NCBI GenBank assembly: GCA_025642065.1
Contig: JAODUP010000580.1
Span: 124,001-188,000 of the forward strand
Source: Paralvinella palmiformis
Taxonomy: Eukaryota; Annelida; Polychaeta; Terebellida; Alvinellidae
DNA length: 64,000 nucleotides
Direction: 5' to 3'
Made by a program: the position numbers and the translations under genes. Below, piece after piece: positions 11,130 to 22,901 of this stretch. Position 1 is the stretch's first letter; every line of letters begins with the position of its first letter. The notes under the pieces were generated by a model, which did not search any database, was not told the DNA's origin, and saw only the letters and a program-made list of their open reading frames with translations.

Positions 11130-11867
11130 TGATCAGGGCGAACATAAATATTGGATGGGAAAAGCCAATAGAATCACAGATCGGAAATACTTAACACGTA
11201 GTTATACCTTTTTTTGGTTATTCTTGTTCTATTGATATTAAATGACACCGGGAGATGCAAACATGTTAGAAATGATCATTTCCTTTCGAAGAGGCAGATG
11301 CATGTTACTTTTTACAGGGTATTTAGTGAGATTTGTTCAGGCTCAATCCATTAAGTTGAATGTATTAAACTCGCAGTCGATCATGAACGTAACATGTGTG
11401 CCCCAGCTGCTTGTACAGCTTTCTTTAATCTAGACCCTTGTACGGAACATGATCCTAAGCCTGTCAACTTCGGTATCTTAATTGTATGATAAAGTGCACC
11501 ATGTCATATATATATATATATATATATGATAAAAGGACGTGAAATAAATAGATTAAGAATAAAATATAAGAGAAGCTAAAAACAATGGAAAATGTCTATG
11601 ACGTCATCAACAGTATGCTGGGATTCCCCAAAGCCACTTTATCTCTAATTCGAGACAAAATGTTTAATTATCATGTCTATTTTTATGTACTTTTACTAAA
11701 TATTTAAGATTATGGGTAATATCTATTAATGCTTAAACCACTGAAGAACAAAACTGTTGTCTAAGTGTAGGTAAATTATGCCTATCAAAGGCATACTTTG
11801 TGGCCATAATCAGCCCACATGTAATGTATATAATTTGTATACTTTTATGTAGGCATATCTTGGTTAC
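11130..11867. other. Intergenic DNA with a short (AT)n
   Basis: Nothing coding is supported. (AT)n lies at about 11507-11528. The frame at 11242-11433 has no recognisable domain. Confidence 0.5.
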
Positions 11868-13000
11868 ATGGGGTATACTGGGACACTGCCATTCGGGTGC
11901 ATTGGGACGATCTCCTATTGCACCCCATATATAAATACACTGATATTTAGTCTTTAACAATTTAATTGAGTGTTTTATTTTCATATTTACTACATTGTGT
12001 TATACTTTAATGGCAGTAGCAATATCCCAATAACTAGGCCAAGACATTGTGTTTTAAAATTAGGTGATAGAATTGGTGAGGAAGCCCCTTATTGTTTTTT
12101 AAAAATAAATAAAGTTGACTGTTTATTGTAAGACTTTAATGATTCCTGTTGTCTTTCTTTTATCAGGGTCAATAATGGTACGAGGAAGAAAACGGATAAC
12201 AGAGACACATGGGCAAACGTCTGAAGATGTTATAAGAAGAGCTGTCCAAGCAGTTCAGGGTGGCCAGTCAATCCGAGATACGGCAAAGGCACTGAATATT
12301 TCAAAGGCTGCACTCCAATGCTATGTGACAAATGCAAAGACAAAAGGCCTCGACGACATAAAAATAACAAATTAAAAAGCCCATCCCTGTTAAAAGAAGC
12401 AAAGTTGCACACACAACTGGCAGTGATACAGATAATGATGAAAGGGAATTGCCAATGATGAATGATTCTTACTTAGATGATTATGAGGAGACACTCAGAG
12501 AATCTGACATTGAGGACTCTTTTAAAAAGCCCTCAAAGGAAGAAGTCAAAGATGGCAATTTTGTCCTTATGAAGTACTGTACTGTTTCAAAAGGACAGCT
12601 TCTCATTTTATTGGGGTGATTTAGCAAGAACCTAATGAGGAGGACTTCTTGGAAGTCAAACATATTGTTCTAAAGCCAACAAATACCAATCTGCTTTGTT
12701 TGTCTTTCCTGAAAAGGATGATATTTATGAAAGTGACTTCATGGATACCATTCTAAAAGCTTCCAAAACCAATTACTGCCGGTGACACATAGCGCACTGA
12801 ACAGCAGTTTTGTGATTTGGCCGCTTATATCCTCAATCAAGCTAATGTTTGCAATCGAAATAGGAGCAAAATATATGTTTGAAGGTAAATTTATTCATTA
12901 CTGGACTCGTTCAAGTTTGCTATTTGTGTATTAATTTCAGTTAGACATATATTTGCATGTCCCATTGCATCCCAATAGGTTTCCCAGTGCACCCCGTCAT
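11868..13000 (+). mobile_element. Decayed DNA transposon with imperfect terminal inverted repeats
   Basis: The left end (from ATGGGGTATACTGGGACACT) and the reverse complement of the right end (ATGACGGGGTGCACTGGGAA) align over about 45 bp. Both then share a GGG-TGCA-TGGGAC phrase. They flank the plus-strand transposase relic at 12175-12860. No target duplication was identified. The ends and contents fit a pogo/Tigger-type element, but assignment rests on the HTH and C-terminal motifs only. Confidence 0.5.
12175..12860 (+). pseudogene. psq-type HTH / Tigger-like transposase-derived ORF, broken
   Basis: ATG at 12175 follows a splice-acceptor-like TTTCTTTTATCAG. The first 60 codons read MVRGRKRITETHGQTSEDV then AVQAVQGGQSIRDTAKALNI, a pipsqueak/CENPB-type helix-turn-helix (QGG-SIR-AAK-ALNIS pattern). 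After a frame change near 12375 the reading continues with an acidic stretch (SDTDNDERELP, SYLDDYEETLRESDIEDSF). It then reads KEEVKDGNFVLMKYCTVSKG and, further on, ALFVFPEKDDIYESDFMDTI before TTGCCGGTGACACATAGC, a C-terminal pattern I associate with Tigger-like and domesticated HTH proteins. Stops and shifts at about 12375, 12618 and 12785 break it, and the DDE catalytic core is absent. It is a non-functional internal deletion. Confidence 0.6.
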
Positions 13001-13084
13001 GGGTAGATCTCTATATTATCTTCAGCAGTAACAACAAAGTAGAAATACAGAAACAAGAATGATAAAAAACAGAACATTCATTCA

Positions 13085-14150
13085 TCTACCTATACCTGGA
13101 TCTCTTTAATATCTAAATCGTTTTTTAGAGATTTTATTACAATGAAAATATTTGTGCAACATTGGAGTTTCAATTTCACAAAGTTCCCTTTTATTAAAGT
13201 TTGACAATAACAGCCTTCTATTTTCTGCAGCGGCAGACCTTGATGATTTACATAATAATGAACAAAAACGAGTACACTCATTATTACTTTTGATGATGGA
13301 ATCATAAAAAGATAAGAATCTAGACATTGGATCATATTGGACACCATTGCTTTCGACAAGATGTCTCAAAGTCTGCAATGTGTTCTAGGAGACAAATTCC
13401 ATATTTTTCTAACACAGGTTCTCCAATTAACATATATCCAGTTATATCAGGTGAACTCAAACGCCATAATGGACATCCATATAAGCTGGTACAATATGTA
13501 CGGAACATGAATGGACGAATATCAGCTGTACAAGACGCAAATTTAGTCATAACATAATTTGTTCTCCACACAATATCATGTAAGGCATTATTACAAGCGA
13601 TTTTGTTTACATTTTCATTATCAATAGGATGACTATGGTGACAAGCGCATTTCTGAACCTGTAGTGTTTCTCCATTTAGATGTTAATGGGGCATGTCAAT
13701 ATATTGATAATTGGTGTTATACAGTTTAAGATTTTTTGGTGTGAATTGAATATAACATCATATTCTTTACCAAATTCATCACATATACCTAACATTATTT
13801 GTGTGGCTCTCCTTGTTGGTGCAAGCAGACACAGGTCATCCACATAACCTAATTAAACTACCTAAATAGATATATTTGATGAAACATCCAACCCTCGATT
13901 TGTTTATATTAGTTCATCCATATATACACAGAACAGTATGGGGGATAATATTTCTCCCTGCTTCACTCCATCGGAAGTTGGACAGGGATTGCTATAATAG
14001 CCATTCCAGTTGACCCGGAGGGACTGGTTGGTAAGCATAAATGCTAGGAAACGACATGTAAGTGGACACAAACCACGCTTTCTCAGAATCCAGAATAGTT
14101 TAACAGATTGCACCCGATCAAAGACTCGGGATGCATCCAGTAATCAATGT
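13085..14150 (-). pseudogene. Non-LTR retrotransposon reverse transcriptase, 5'-truncated and frameshifted
   Basis: Read on the minus strand from about 14150: LDASRVFDRVQSVKLFW (motif A, catalytic Asp kept), then GVKQGEILSPILFCVYMDEL (motif B region, 13980-13906), then LGYVDDLCLLAPTRRATQ (motif C YVDD, about 13855-13800). A C-terminal part follows (FRTYCTSLYGCPLWRLSS at about 13490 and an NNECTRFCSLLCKSS stretch at about 13270). This order is that of a Jockey/CR1-like LINE. Frameshifts near 13900, 13720 and 13330 break the frame. The endonuclease domain is missing, as usual for 5'-truncated insertions. Confidence 0.8.
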
Positions 14151-14229
14151 TTGCTAACATTTCAATACGAATCTTGTTTTATTACTCTTAAAATTTATAT
14201 ACGCGTTCTCTGATTCTATTAATCAGATA

Positions 14230-14310
14230 CGCCGAATTCTAGTCTTGTCGTGGTTACGGGATGTCTTGGCCACGAGTTGTCTTGTTACCGTATTCGCCAG
14301 GTGGCAGCAA
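14230..14310 (-). repeat. Short repeat shared with 35636-35690 (opposite orientation)
   Basis: GTTACGGGATGTCTTGG and GAGTTGTCTTGTTACCG here are the reverse complement, with few changes, of CGGTAACAAGACAACTC and CAAGACATCCCGTACCC at 35650-35685. Probably fragments of one interspersed family. Confidence 0.55.
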
Positions 14311-14536
14311 TTATTTGCTTTCAAGGAAAACATAGTCAAAGAACGTATACAGTACGGGAGTTGACCTTCTCTATATTTCCGCGATAAGGTAAGTTAAGTC
14401 GAAGCTCTGGAAATATTTACTGAATAATGCAGAAATATGACGCAATCCTATAAATAATAGCTAATGAATAAAATGAGGAAAAATGGCATATCTGTGTAAA
14501 AAGAACGGTTTCTACTGACTAGATCTACTTCTAGAC

Positions 14537-14646
14537 GTTTCGTTACCAAACCGTTTCGTACCATAATGTTTCATAACCAGACGGATACCACTTCGTAACC
14601 ACAAACATACCAATTCGTAACCAAGTGCATGCCACTTCGTACCCAT
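14537..14646 (+). repeat. Short degenerate tandem motif (TTCGTAACCA)
   Basis: About six spaced variants of TTCGTAMCMA occur in 110 bp (TTTCGTTACCA, TTTCGTACCA, TTTCATAACCA, CTTCGTAACCA, ATTCGTAACCA, CTTCGTACCC), about 19-22 bp apart. Confidence 0.6.
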
Positions 14647-15049
14647 GTTTTCATTAATTAAATACTATAAATTATATAATTTACTGGATACCCAGGGGTA
14701 AAATTTTGAAATTTAGAACATCCAAAGAAATTTTATATCAATAATATTTCCCCATATTTCAACATTCATAATAAATCATTTTAATGAAAGCAAACACACA
14801 GAATATTGAAAATACGATGCTTGAAGCATATTGCTTATAAACTGTACCCCCCTAACATAACATTAAAAACATTCATGACAAATTTAAAATAAAAAGATGT
14901 GCAATAGTCAATAGAATAATTGTATCTTTATGAAACAACAAAAAATCCATATAAGTTTAATTTTGAAATGATTAATTATTGTAGCAATAATATATTATTG
15001 TGTTATATCATATATTTTGTATTTGAACAGTAAATAAAATTACGGATAT

Positions 15050-15960
15050 GCCACATCATTGGTAGTAGTCATATAAAGAAATGAACCTTAATTGTTTTAA
15101 CATGGCAAATATTTACATCTGATTGGTTCCATAATTTAACACCCATAATACTAATTGACATTAACCTTCTTTTGCTCTTAAAGAACTTTACATTAAAAGT
15201 TCCCTTTTTACTAGACCTGGTAACATATGAATGTATTTCTTCTGTTGTTATGAATATTTTTTTGTAGATTGATAGGTAACATGTTATTTTTGACTTGTAC
15301 TGAACAAACAATGGATGGGTATGAACTAAATAACTAGCTTAGTTTTATGGATTGCCTTCTTTTGCAATAGCATCAAAGTATGTAATCGAGACATGTAAGT
15401 ATTTCTCCATGCCTCACATGCGTCACTTAAGTAGGGAAGTATTAATGAGCAGTATAACATGTATAAGTGGTTGTTTTCCAGCGTGTGTTTGACTTCATAA
15501 ATAACTGAAATATTTTTCAAAACGGCGTTAATGTGATTAGACCAGGACACCTTTTCATCTACCAATAATTTAGTAACTTGTACTCTATTTGTTCTCTACT
15601 GATTTCTAATCCATCAATCTCGAGTTTACAATCATCAAGATAAGGTATGTTATGGAAGCATATGTAATTTGTTTGATTGATATTCAGAGATAGTTTGTTA
15701 ACTTTAAACCATCGACCTGTTTGCTTTAATTCATTGTGGAATACATTATTAACCTCTGTTATACTTTTGCCAGCATAGAATACATTGGTATCATCAGCAA
15801 ACAATATAAAACAATGTACAGTAAAAATAAAATAGGTCCCAAAATAGAACCTTGTGGAATTCCACCTAACATAGTTCTATATTCTGAACAAATACCATCA
15901 TAACCAACAAATTGCTTTCTTGGTATCTAGCTTACATTTTATAGATCTAATGTTATAGAA
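15050..15960 (-). pseudogene. Second non-LTR reverse transcriptase fragment, minus strand
   Basis: On the minus strand, GGIPQGSILGPILFLLYI (15870-15815, RT motif B region) precedes FADDTNVFYAGKSITEVNN (15801 downward, motif C FADD). Next come KVNKLSLNINQTNYICFHN, then DEKVSWSNHINAVLKNIS (15558 down) and LYMLYCSLILPYLSDACEAW. A last part contains HSYVTRSSKKGTFNV and SISIMGVKLWNQSD (15240-15120). This is the canonical order of the RT C-terminal half of CR1/Jockey-type LINEs. It differs from the LINE at 13085, so these are two insertions. Two frame breaks (about 15560 and 15320) and loss of the N-terminal half make it dead. Confidence 0.8.
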
Positions 15961-16221
15961 TACAATAGGTTATGTATCGATGACCTGTCTTGATAACTGA
16001 CCGGTGACAACAGCAGCAAGTCAAACAAATGTTGTGTGCTTGATTTACATTGTAGTGGAGTCACCAGCTTGAGGAACTAAAGATAAGCTGCAGTCCCTGC
16101 ATATCCATACTGATCTAAATTCTCATTTAGCCAATTTGGCTAAAGTGGCAAAATTCTTTTAACCAAGGGATAATTGGTTTAGCCATTTTCTACATTTCAT
16201 GAAAAATGTTAAAACTTAAAC

Positions 16222-18568
16222 CAATGATTCTTCATGAGTTTGGGTGTACTGAACCCTGCAAACTTTATCAGTTCAGTGCATTAACTGAACCCTTTTTAAT
16301 TGGAAAACTTAAATAGACTTTCTTTAAAACATAAATATATATTTTATTAGTGCACAAAATGAACTATGCATCAGTTGCAGACAGAATCACTGTGTTCAGA
16401 GAACAAAAACAACAAAACATGAATTTCACACAAAAACATAACTCAACCAACATTTATTGCAAATCAATATGACTTTTGCTGTTGCTTTTCGGATACACGT
16501 TCAGAAATGCGAGGCTTCACCTTGGCAAGTGCCACTTTTATGTCATTTTCGCAACTAATTCTGTTCCTTTTATTAGTTGTAATATCTACCAATCTTGAAA
16601 GGGATTGCTCGCAAAGATACGTTGTTACAAACGGTGTGAGTAACTGGAGGGCTTTCTTAGCAGTAAGAGGGTATGGCACGATTTGGTGACACCAAAACGT
16701 TGAGAGCATTTTTGTTCTGAAGTGTTGCTGTTAAAGCTGGCTCTGCTGAAGTTCAATGCTTTCGTCGAGGTATTCATCGTTGACATCTGTGTCGCAACAC
16801 TAAACGTGAACGGCTGTCTCACCCATGATGGATATGACTATCTGGTGGGGAAGTATCCGTAGAGAGACTACAAGCTCATCTAAGTGCATGGCAATTGCTT
16901 GCTTCAGCTCCCCAAGAATAGAAATGTCTCCAATTCCAGCCACATGCTCTATCTTACTTACAGAGTGGTCCAGCAGGGGAAAGTTTGCGAAGTTATCATG
17001 CTCTGTGCGTCGTTTTCATAAAGGTAGCTTTTAAAAAACGCCTTCAGGTTTTCTTCCACTTCGATGGTGTTGAATCCACCTCCCTGCATCTGTCGATTGA
17101 GATGAATGAGAGCATCGAAAATATCAGCCATCTAAGCCAAAATGAGAATGAACTCCGAATTTTCGAAGCAATCTGCGTGACATTGTTGGTACTCTCGCAA
17201 AAACAGGGCTAATTCGACACGCATCCCTAAAACACCATTCAGTACCTTTCCTCGGGATAACCAAATTCAGAGCCCATTTCATTACAGAACTCTTTGAAGA
17301 TGCGGTGTTTCATAGCACTATTTTGCACGTAGTTCACACATTCAGCTACAATATTTAATACTTCTGCCAGTTTTGGAGGCAAGATTTTTGTTGCCAACGC
17401 AGGCCTGTGCAGAACATAGTGCGTAACAATGATGTGTGGTGCATCGGATTTCACTTGCGCTCCAAAATCAGAGTGTCGTCCCAACATGGCTGGAGCTCCG
17501 TCCAAACAAACTGCAGAAACCATATTCCACGAAAGATCGTTGCCTCTGAAGAAGTCATCCATGAGTTTCTTCACATCAACTGCCTTGGTTATTGTTGTAA
17601 GAGGTTTACAAAATAAAACAATCTTCCTTTATCGCGTCGTCTTTCATATAGCGCACGAATACAACAAGCTGGCTTAGATTCGAAACGTCGGTGGTCTCGT
17701 CGAGTTGGAGGCTGAATTTTTCTGGACTTGAAATTAGATCTGCAACTACTTGAGCCAAGATTTCATCGTTCGTGTCATCTATTCTGCTGCTGATAGTGTC
17801 CTTTGAAGGAGGCATTTGGGAAAACTTAGCTTCAGCAGTTTTTCCAGCATGACATTCGCCATCTTCAATGCAGCTGGTTTCACCAATGGTGTATGGTTTG
17901 CCCTGCTTTGCGATCAGGTACGCCACTTCGTACGATGCTGTGAGGATCGGTTTGTCGATGTGTGTAAAGCCTAGAACAGGCAGAGTAGCCCTATCATCGA
18001 ATCTGACTCGCTTCACCTTTAATTCAGTGACCGTTGTGTCCTTGTATTTCCCATTTCCATGCAGCCTTAGGAAGTGTTATTTAGGTTTGCCGGTGTTAGA
18101 CTAGAATTGCTCAACTTAGCATTGCAAATCATACATTGAGGACGCTGAATCCCATCACGTTCCTTTATACACGTGAATCCATATTGCACGTATTCGTTCA
18201 ACCACTTTTTTTTCTCGACATAGTTAGTACAAAGGGAACTACTGAGTGCACCAAGTTCCCTGCAGCACAGATATAAGCTTTTAATTTGTTAAGAAATAGA
18301 TAGGAAATTTAAAGAAAATGCAGCTTTGTTTACTAATAACCACATTTAGGCATTCACTTTTATCAAAATAGTATGGAATATGACGCACCGTGATAAATGT
18401 TACTAAAGAAAGAGTATGTTTTGAAATGTTTGTGGATGACTGTTTTTACCGTTTCCGCCAAAAATGGTATTGTTGAAAATAGTCTTAGAATTTTTGACCT
18501 CTGCCGAACCCCTGAGACTGACTCAACGAACCCTTGTGGTTCGATCGAACCCAGGTTAAGAACCACTG
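16222..18568 (-). mobile_element. ZBED-type hAT (Charlie-like) DNA transposon, nearly full length
   Basis: The minus-strand left end starts CAGTGGTTCTTAACCTGGG (18568 downward). The opposite end is CAATGATTCTTCATGAGT at 16222, with GAACCCTTTTTAATTGGAAA inside it. Both are typical hAT-Charlie terminal regions. Flanks read ACTTAAAC (16214-16221) and ACTTAAGC (18569-18576), an 8-bp target duplication with one mismatch, the length expected for hAT. The element carries one degraded transposase on the minus strand. Confidence 0.85.
16464..18165 (-). pseudogene. hAT transposase, ZBED5/SCAND3-like, multiply frameshifted
   Basis: Order on the minus strand: a BED zinc finger relic (QRPQCMICNAKLSNSSLTP, about 18150-18095); SYEVAYLIAKQGKPYTIGET (about 17930-17870); then SSRIDDTNDEILAQVV and FSLQLDETTDVSNLSQLVVF, with the catalytic-core LDE(S/T)TD motif (about 17720-17660). 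A frame change near 17606 is followed by VSAVCLDGAPAMLGRHSDFG (a CTDGAPAM-type motif, about 17540-17480). Several broken parts follow, and the C-terminal dimerisation region (FVTTYLCEQSLSRLVDITTN, about 16640-16580) ends at 16464. At least four frameshifts or stops separate the parts, so no functional protein is encoded. Relatives of this family have been domesticated in vertebrates; here it is simply a decayed copy. Confidence 0.85.
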
Positions 18569-18939
18569 ACTTAAGCTATAAATTTAGAAGCACATAAATA
18601 ACGTCTATAATGATGTCATGTACTATAGTAATCCTTGCAATTTTGGTAAAACTACCAATCGCCAATGGTCTGCTGATCATCTTTTCCACTGACAGAAACA
18701 TTTGTTGTCTTGGCACTTACACATATGTTGCATCTGAACAGTCTATTTTTATAAATTAACCAAGGAAAGGTCATGAACCGATCAGCTTTTATAAGTCGTG
18801 GCTTTATAAGCTCACTATTTTGCCGGGTTTTCTCGCTCTCCGTTCATCCATTTCTGATTTAGCTTTTGATTCATCATTAAGAAATATATTGGTCGATAAA
18901 TTCCCACCAACAGCAAAATATCAGAATGAACCCGTACGT

Positions 18940-20435
18940 TGAAGCTAAGATTCCATATATGCGGGATGCGATTTGTATGATTCCATGTAAAGTTTTCAGT
19001 ATATTTTGCCAAATATTTTCATGCCAAGAACATAGCTAACAGTCCAAATTGCAGCTTAATCCTGTTTTTATTGATGACGTATCCACCTCATATATCATGC
19101 AAGAATATTTCAAGTCATGCTAAGCAATCACACTAATCACATTCTGATGTGTTTCATCATTAACAACATCAAGGTAGTATATGATATGAGTCAGGTGAAT
19201 ACACACCCTTCATGTACAGCGAGGATGGATGAAGCATGTATAATCTTAACCAACCACGCAACATGAAACGGGGCTACAATTCAATGGGTAGAAATTCCAA
19301 CAGTACTTTAGGTTTACCAGAGATTAGTTTGCTCAGGTGTTATATTACGCGGAGGAAGATTGTTGTCTTTCATTGTGAAATCCCGCCAAATTGTTCGGGA
19401 AACACTCGTCCCTGGCGTCATATTCTGGATTCCCCATCCAAGTTTGTACTAAGTTGCCGTATGAATCGATTCATGGAGCATTTTAGTTTACCTGATACAC
19501 AGCCATTTGCAGCTGTAGGACAAGTCGTATGTCGCATCCGGACATATGAAAGCCCTTTCATCCGTTTACACGCTTTTCCATTTTTGCCGCATCCGCTTGC
19601 CGCTTATATGGAATCTTAAATCTGATATTCCATATATTCCTGACCTATCTTTCCTGGGAAAGCCTGCAGTTTTGTTGCCTTCGCAAATTGCTTACGCAGT
19701 CACACACGTGGACCCACGCTCGTAGGTTTACATGTATTCCAGTTCTTGTCGTATTCGCATAAAGCCGAGATTCCATACACGTGGTATGCGGTATACCAAT
19801 ACGGCAAGAAATGCAACACAGGTAAACATAGGAGCGTGATTCCACATTTACGAATGCGACAAAACGGATCGCTCCATGTAGCTATTCATGCGAATCGGAC
19901 GGATGAATTCTGAAAAGGCATGGATATTAGTTTATATGGAAGCACACATATCTTATACATCAATGTCGCATTCGCATACCGCGTATATGGAATATTGGTT
20001 TAATCTTTAATATGGAAATATCTGCCTTTCCGAGTTGTAAGATAGAAAAAGTTATGTCCGGTACTGGCGATGTTTGTATTTATGAATTTATGAAGTAAAT
20101 CTGAGATTCCGTATATGTGGCATGCGAATCTGAAGGTGTATGCGGCATTGCGGTAGCGTATGCGATATTGGGGTATCCATGAGTTTCGGACACCCCTCTC
20201 ATCTTCTGACCTATTTTCGTGGGAAACCCTGACCGGATACTCGAATCGGAAGGTTGAATCCACAATTTTACGATTCGGAGTCGTAAAATTCTCGATTCAA
20301 TCGTTCGACTCGCATTCAGACCAATTGGTACATGGAGCGATCCATTTTGTCGCATCCACAAATCGCAGTCGCACATGTGGAATCACGCTCATATGCTCGG
20401 ATTCGCATACCACGCGTATATGGAATCTTGGCTTA
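18940..20435. mobile_element. Cluster of nested or tandem short inverted-repeat elements (MITE-like)
   Basis: The end motif (A)AGCCGAGATTCCATATACG and its complement (TATATGGAATCTTGGCTT) recur in alternating orientation. Forward ends lie near 18945, 19622, 19756 and 20101; reverse ends near 19604-19617, 19986-20001 and 20408-20433. Complete-looking units are 19753-20001 (about 250 bp) and 20101-20434 (about 334 bp). Subterminal CGCATACCACG/CGTGGTATGCG motifs and a GCGTGATTCCACAT motif recur within. No coding capacity. Short frames here are incidental. Confidence 0.65.
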
Positions 20436-20798
20436 AGTTGTGGTTTTTGCTTTTCGCCAGTTTGGCGAAGTATCCATTTTTTTCTTTCGCCATTTGGAAA
20501 TCGGTTTCGCCTATGTATATTGTATACTAGTCCGGTTGCCAAACACACATTTTCTCTAATGTGTGTTTTGATTGACTGACAGCAGTTTATTGCAGTTTCT
20601 GATATTTTCACATATGCTGACCCCATATGTGTTATTATAAAATATGTATTATTGCTAAATGTACAGAGTTAGCGGGGCCGAGGGGAAGGGAAAGAGGGAG
20701 TGACAGGAGATAAATAGGTTATTTGATATGCCTCTCTATCTATCTATTGATTCTATCTATCTATTGATTCGGGGCATCTTCTATCTGTCTATTGATTC

Positions 20799-20975
20799 GG
20801 GGCACCTCCCTGGTCTAGCGGTAGCGTGTTGGACCACATATCACTACCACCCATGTTCGAATCTGGGCGTGGGCATATCTGAAGGTTGTTTCATCGTTGG
20901 CTTAGCTTCATTACCTTTGGAGGTCGCTCGGCCCATTTAGCCTACCTTGTGCACAACACTGGCAGTAAAACATTA
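20799..20975 (+). repeat. tRNA-derived SINE, full copy (family A)
   Basis: GGGGCACCTCCCTGGTCTAG head with A-box TGGTCTAGCGGTAGCG, B-box TGTTCGAATCTG at about 20854, then the shared body GGGCATATCTGAAGG, GTTTCATCGTTGGCTTAGC, CATTACCTTTGGAGG, CTCGGCCCATTTAGCC and CTTGTGCACAACACTGGCAG. This copy has the most complete body in the window. It is preceded by a TCTATCTATTGATTC short tandem repeat. Confidence 0.85.
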
Positions 20976-21119
20976 ATCAATCATCGATCTATTGATGCAT
21001 CTTGCAGATATGCGGTTTGTCCATACGTCTGTGCATTTGTCAGTTTATTCATACCTATTTATTTGTCTATATATCCATTTGACGAAACTGAACATGTATA
21101 ATAATAAAGAGCTTGTGCC

Positions 21120-21665
21120 AGATAAACAATCCTACCAAACCAAAACAAAACACCTTAGAGAGTGCAACTACTGCAGCAAGCTCAACTGTGTTGGAAGTAC
21201 TGTCCCGAATGTCATCCAAACTGGATTCGACCATACCAGCCATTATAATCGGCAACATCATCACATGGATCCTAACAAACAGACGAACTACTTTACAAAC
21301 AGCACAAATAACTAAACAAAGTGACTATGGGAATCACATGGGGATATCCAGAACTTTTGCATAACCTGATACCCCGTTTGGTAGGCATGCATATGTTAAT
21401 GAGCTTTTTAGGATCCATAGGCACACTGATGGCTAACAGTGGCTTAGAGGATATTCTACAAGTAGTGTTTGGAGGTGTTTCAAAGATACTTTCTGGGAAG
21501 AAATACGCTCAGAATTTTAGAGCTCTTCGAATGTTGGTAGAATAATTGCTTTGGAGTATCCTAGATTCCACAGTATGCCACGATGAATTGATGGACATCC
21601 TTGAGCTAACAGCTTCTCATAGTCGAGCCACTCAACTTTGGCTAGCGAACCTGATTAAACCAGTA
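21120..21665 (+). pseudogene. Fragment of a multi-copy invertebrate ORF family, unnamed
   Basis: After an NCTNPTKPKQNTLESATTA-like stretch (21113 on), the frame from 21321 reads LVGMHMLMSFLGSIGTLMAN then SGLEDILQVVFGGVSKILSG and NFRALRMLVE. It continues after a stop at 21545 with LLWSILDSTVCHDELMDIL. I recognise this GGFHTAMNFL / SGL-D-L / G-VY-G / RAHKL pattern from abundant, transposon-associated genes of aquatic invertebrates, but I cannot give a family name or function. Stops and missing ends make it a relic. Confidence 0.4.
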
Positions 21666-22249
21666 TTCACCTACAAGTGAGGTATTTGAGGAACACGTTC
21701 ACAAGGCTCACTATCAGGCAATAATCTGTCTCTCTGATTTAGAGGCTTACCCACTTGCTCTGAACCTGATAAACTATGATTGGACATTAGATAGGGATTC
21801 TGCTTTCTGTAGGAACTCCACTAGATAGATCACCATTGCCTCTTAAAATCATGAAGATGGTAAGGTGTTGCTGCTAATCGGATAAGCCATGTTCTGCTAG
21901 GTTATCATGTGTTATTGCCTGTTCAATATTTTGTGTGTTAAAAGACAGAGAACTGTTGTAATGAAATATCCAAGACTGGTGTTGCTTCTGTAGATGAAGA
22001 CGAGGAAGACAAAAAGGAGAATGAACTCTGTGTACTCATATTACTGGATGTAATATGAGAAACCGTTTTAAGTCATTACCTTTTAAGTCATTGCAATGAT
22101 GTTTAGATTATAATACTAAATGTTGTTTTCAACTAAATAATAATCATACATGTTGCCTTCAGCTATAACGTCCCATTGCTTTAATTCTCTATTGATCAAC
22201 TGTAATAATAATATTGGCCGAAATGGCAGTTTTTTTCGTTGCTGGTAAC

Positions 22250-22450
22250 CTCAAATGAGGAATACGCAAGTGGTCTGTAATTTACAGCTTCCCCACGGAG
22301 ACTAATTCTGGCTGGAGCTTGGTTGGATGAAAAACTCCCCCTACTATAGTGCCACGGCCAAGGTGCGAACCTGCGACCTCCCGTACAGAATGACCATAGC
22401 CATAGGTAAATAGTCTCACGCTTTACCCATGTGGCCAAAGAGGCGGTCTA
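22250..22450 (-). repeat. tRNA-derived SINE, minus strand (family B)
   Basis: On the minus strand the head reads CCGCCTCTTTGGCCACATGG, followed by a B-box-like GGTCGCAGGTTCGCACC (22374-22358). The body runs through CACTATAGTAGGGGGAG and a TCTCCGTGGGGAAGCTG stretch to CTCATTTGAGG. The copy at 46115-46322 matches it in both head and body. Confidence 0.75.
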
Positions 22451-22459
22451 AATTGTTTG

Positions 22460-22867
22460 AATATGCGTTATGCTATGGTTGCATCCCTGTTTAGATAACC
22501 AGCATAAATTATTTCTTATTGATGAACAATAACCGCAGCTATATGTTAAATTAGTATTGTGCAAGTCAAGGGAGAGTCTCAAATTTTTCATTCAATAAAA
22601 CCAGAAACGAAGAAAATATCACACTTTTTTCTGGTGAATTTTCACGCTTTGGAAGCAAATGCTAACTGTGCATTTTTGGCGGCCTTTGGGAATTTTTGAC
22701 GCAAAATGCAGTTACGGCGTCAGCGTTTTAGCTATTTTGATTTTTTTCATTTGGCCATTGTGTCATAATCGTCCGTCAAGTCGAAATAAAGTATTGATGC
22801 TTTCATTACATATTTCAAGATTTTAATAGAGTGTTTAAATACTATACTTCTAGCACACAAATTTCAC

Positions 22868-22901
<34 letters not shown>

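Noticed and set aside
19236..20626. Several 80-139 codon frames
   Set aside because: All lie within the inverted-repeat element cluster and translate its palindromic repeats.
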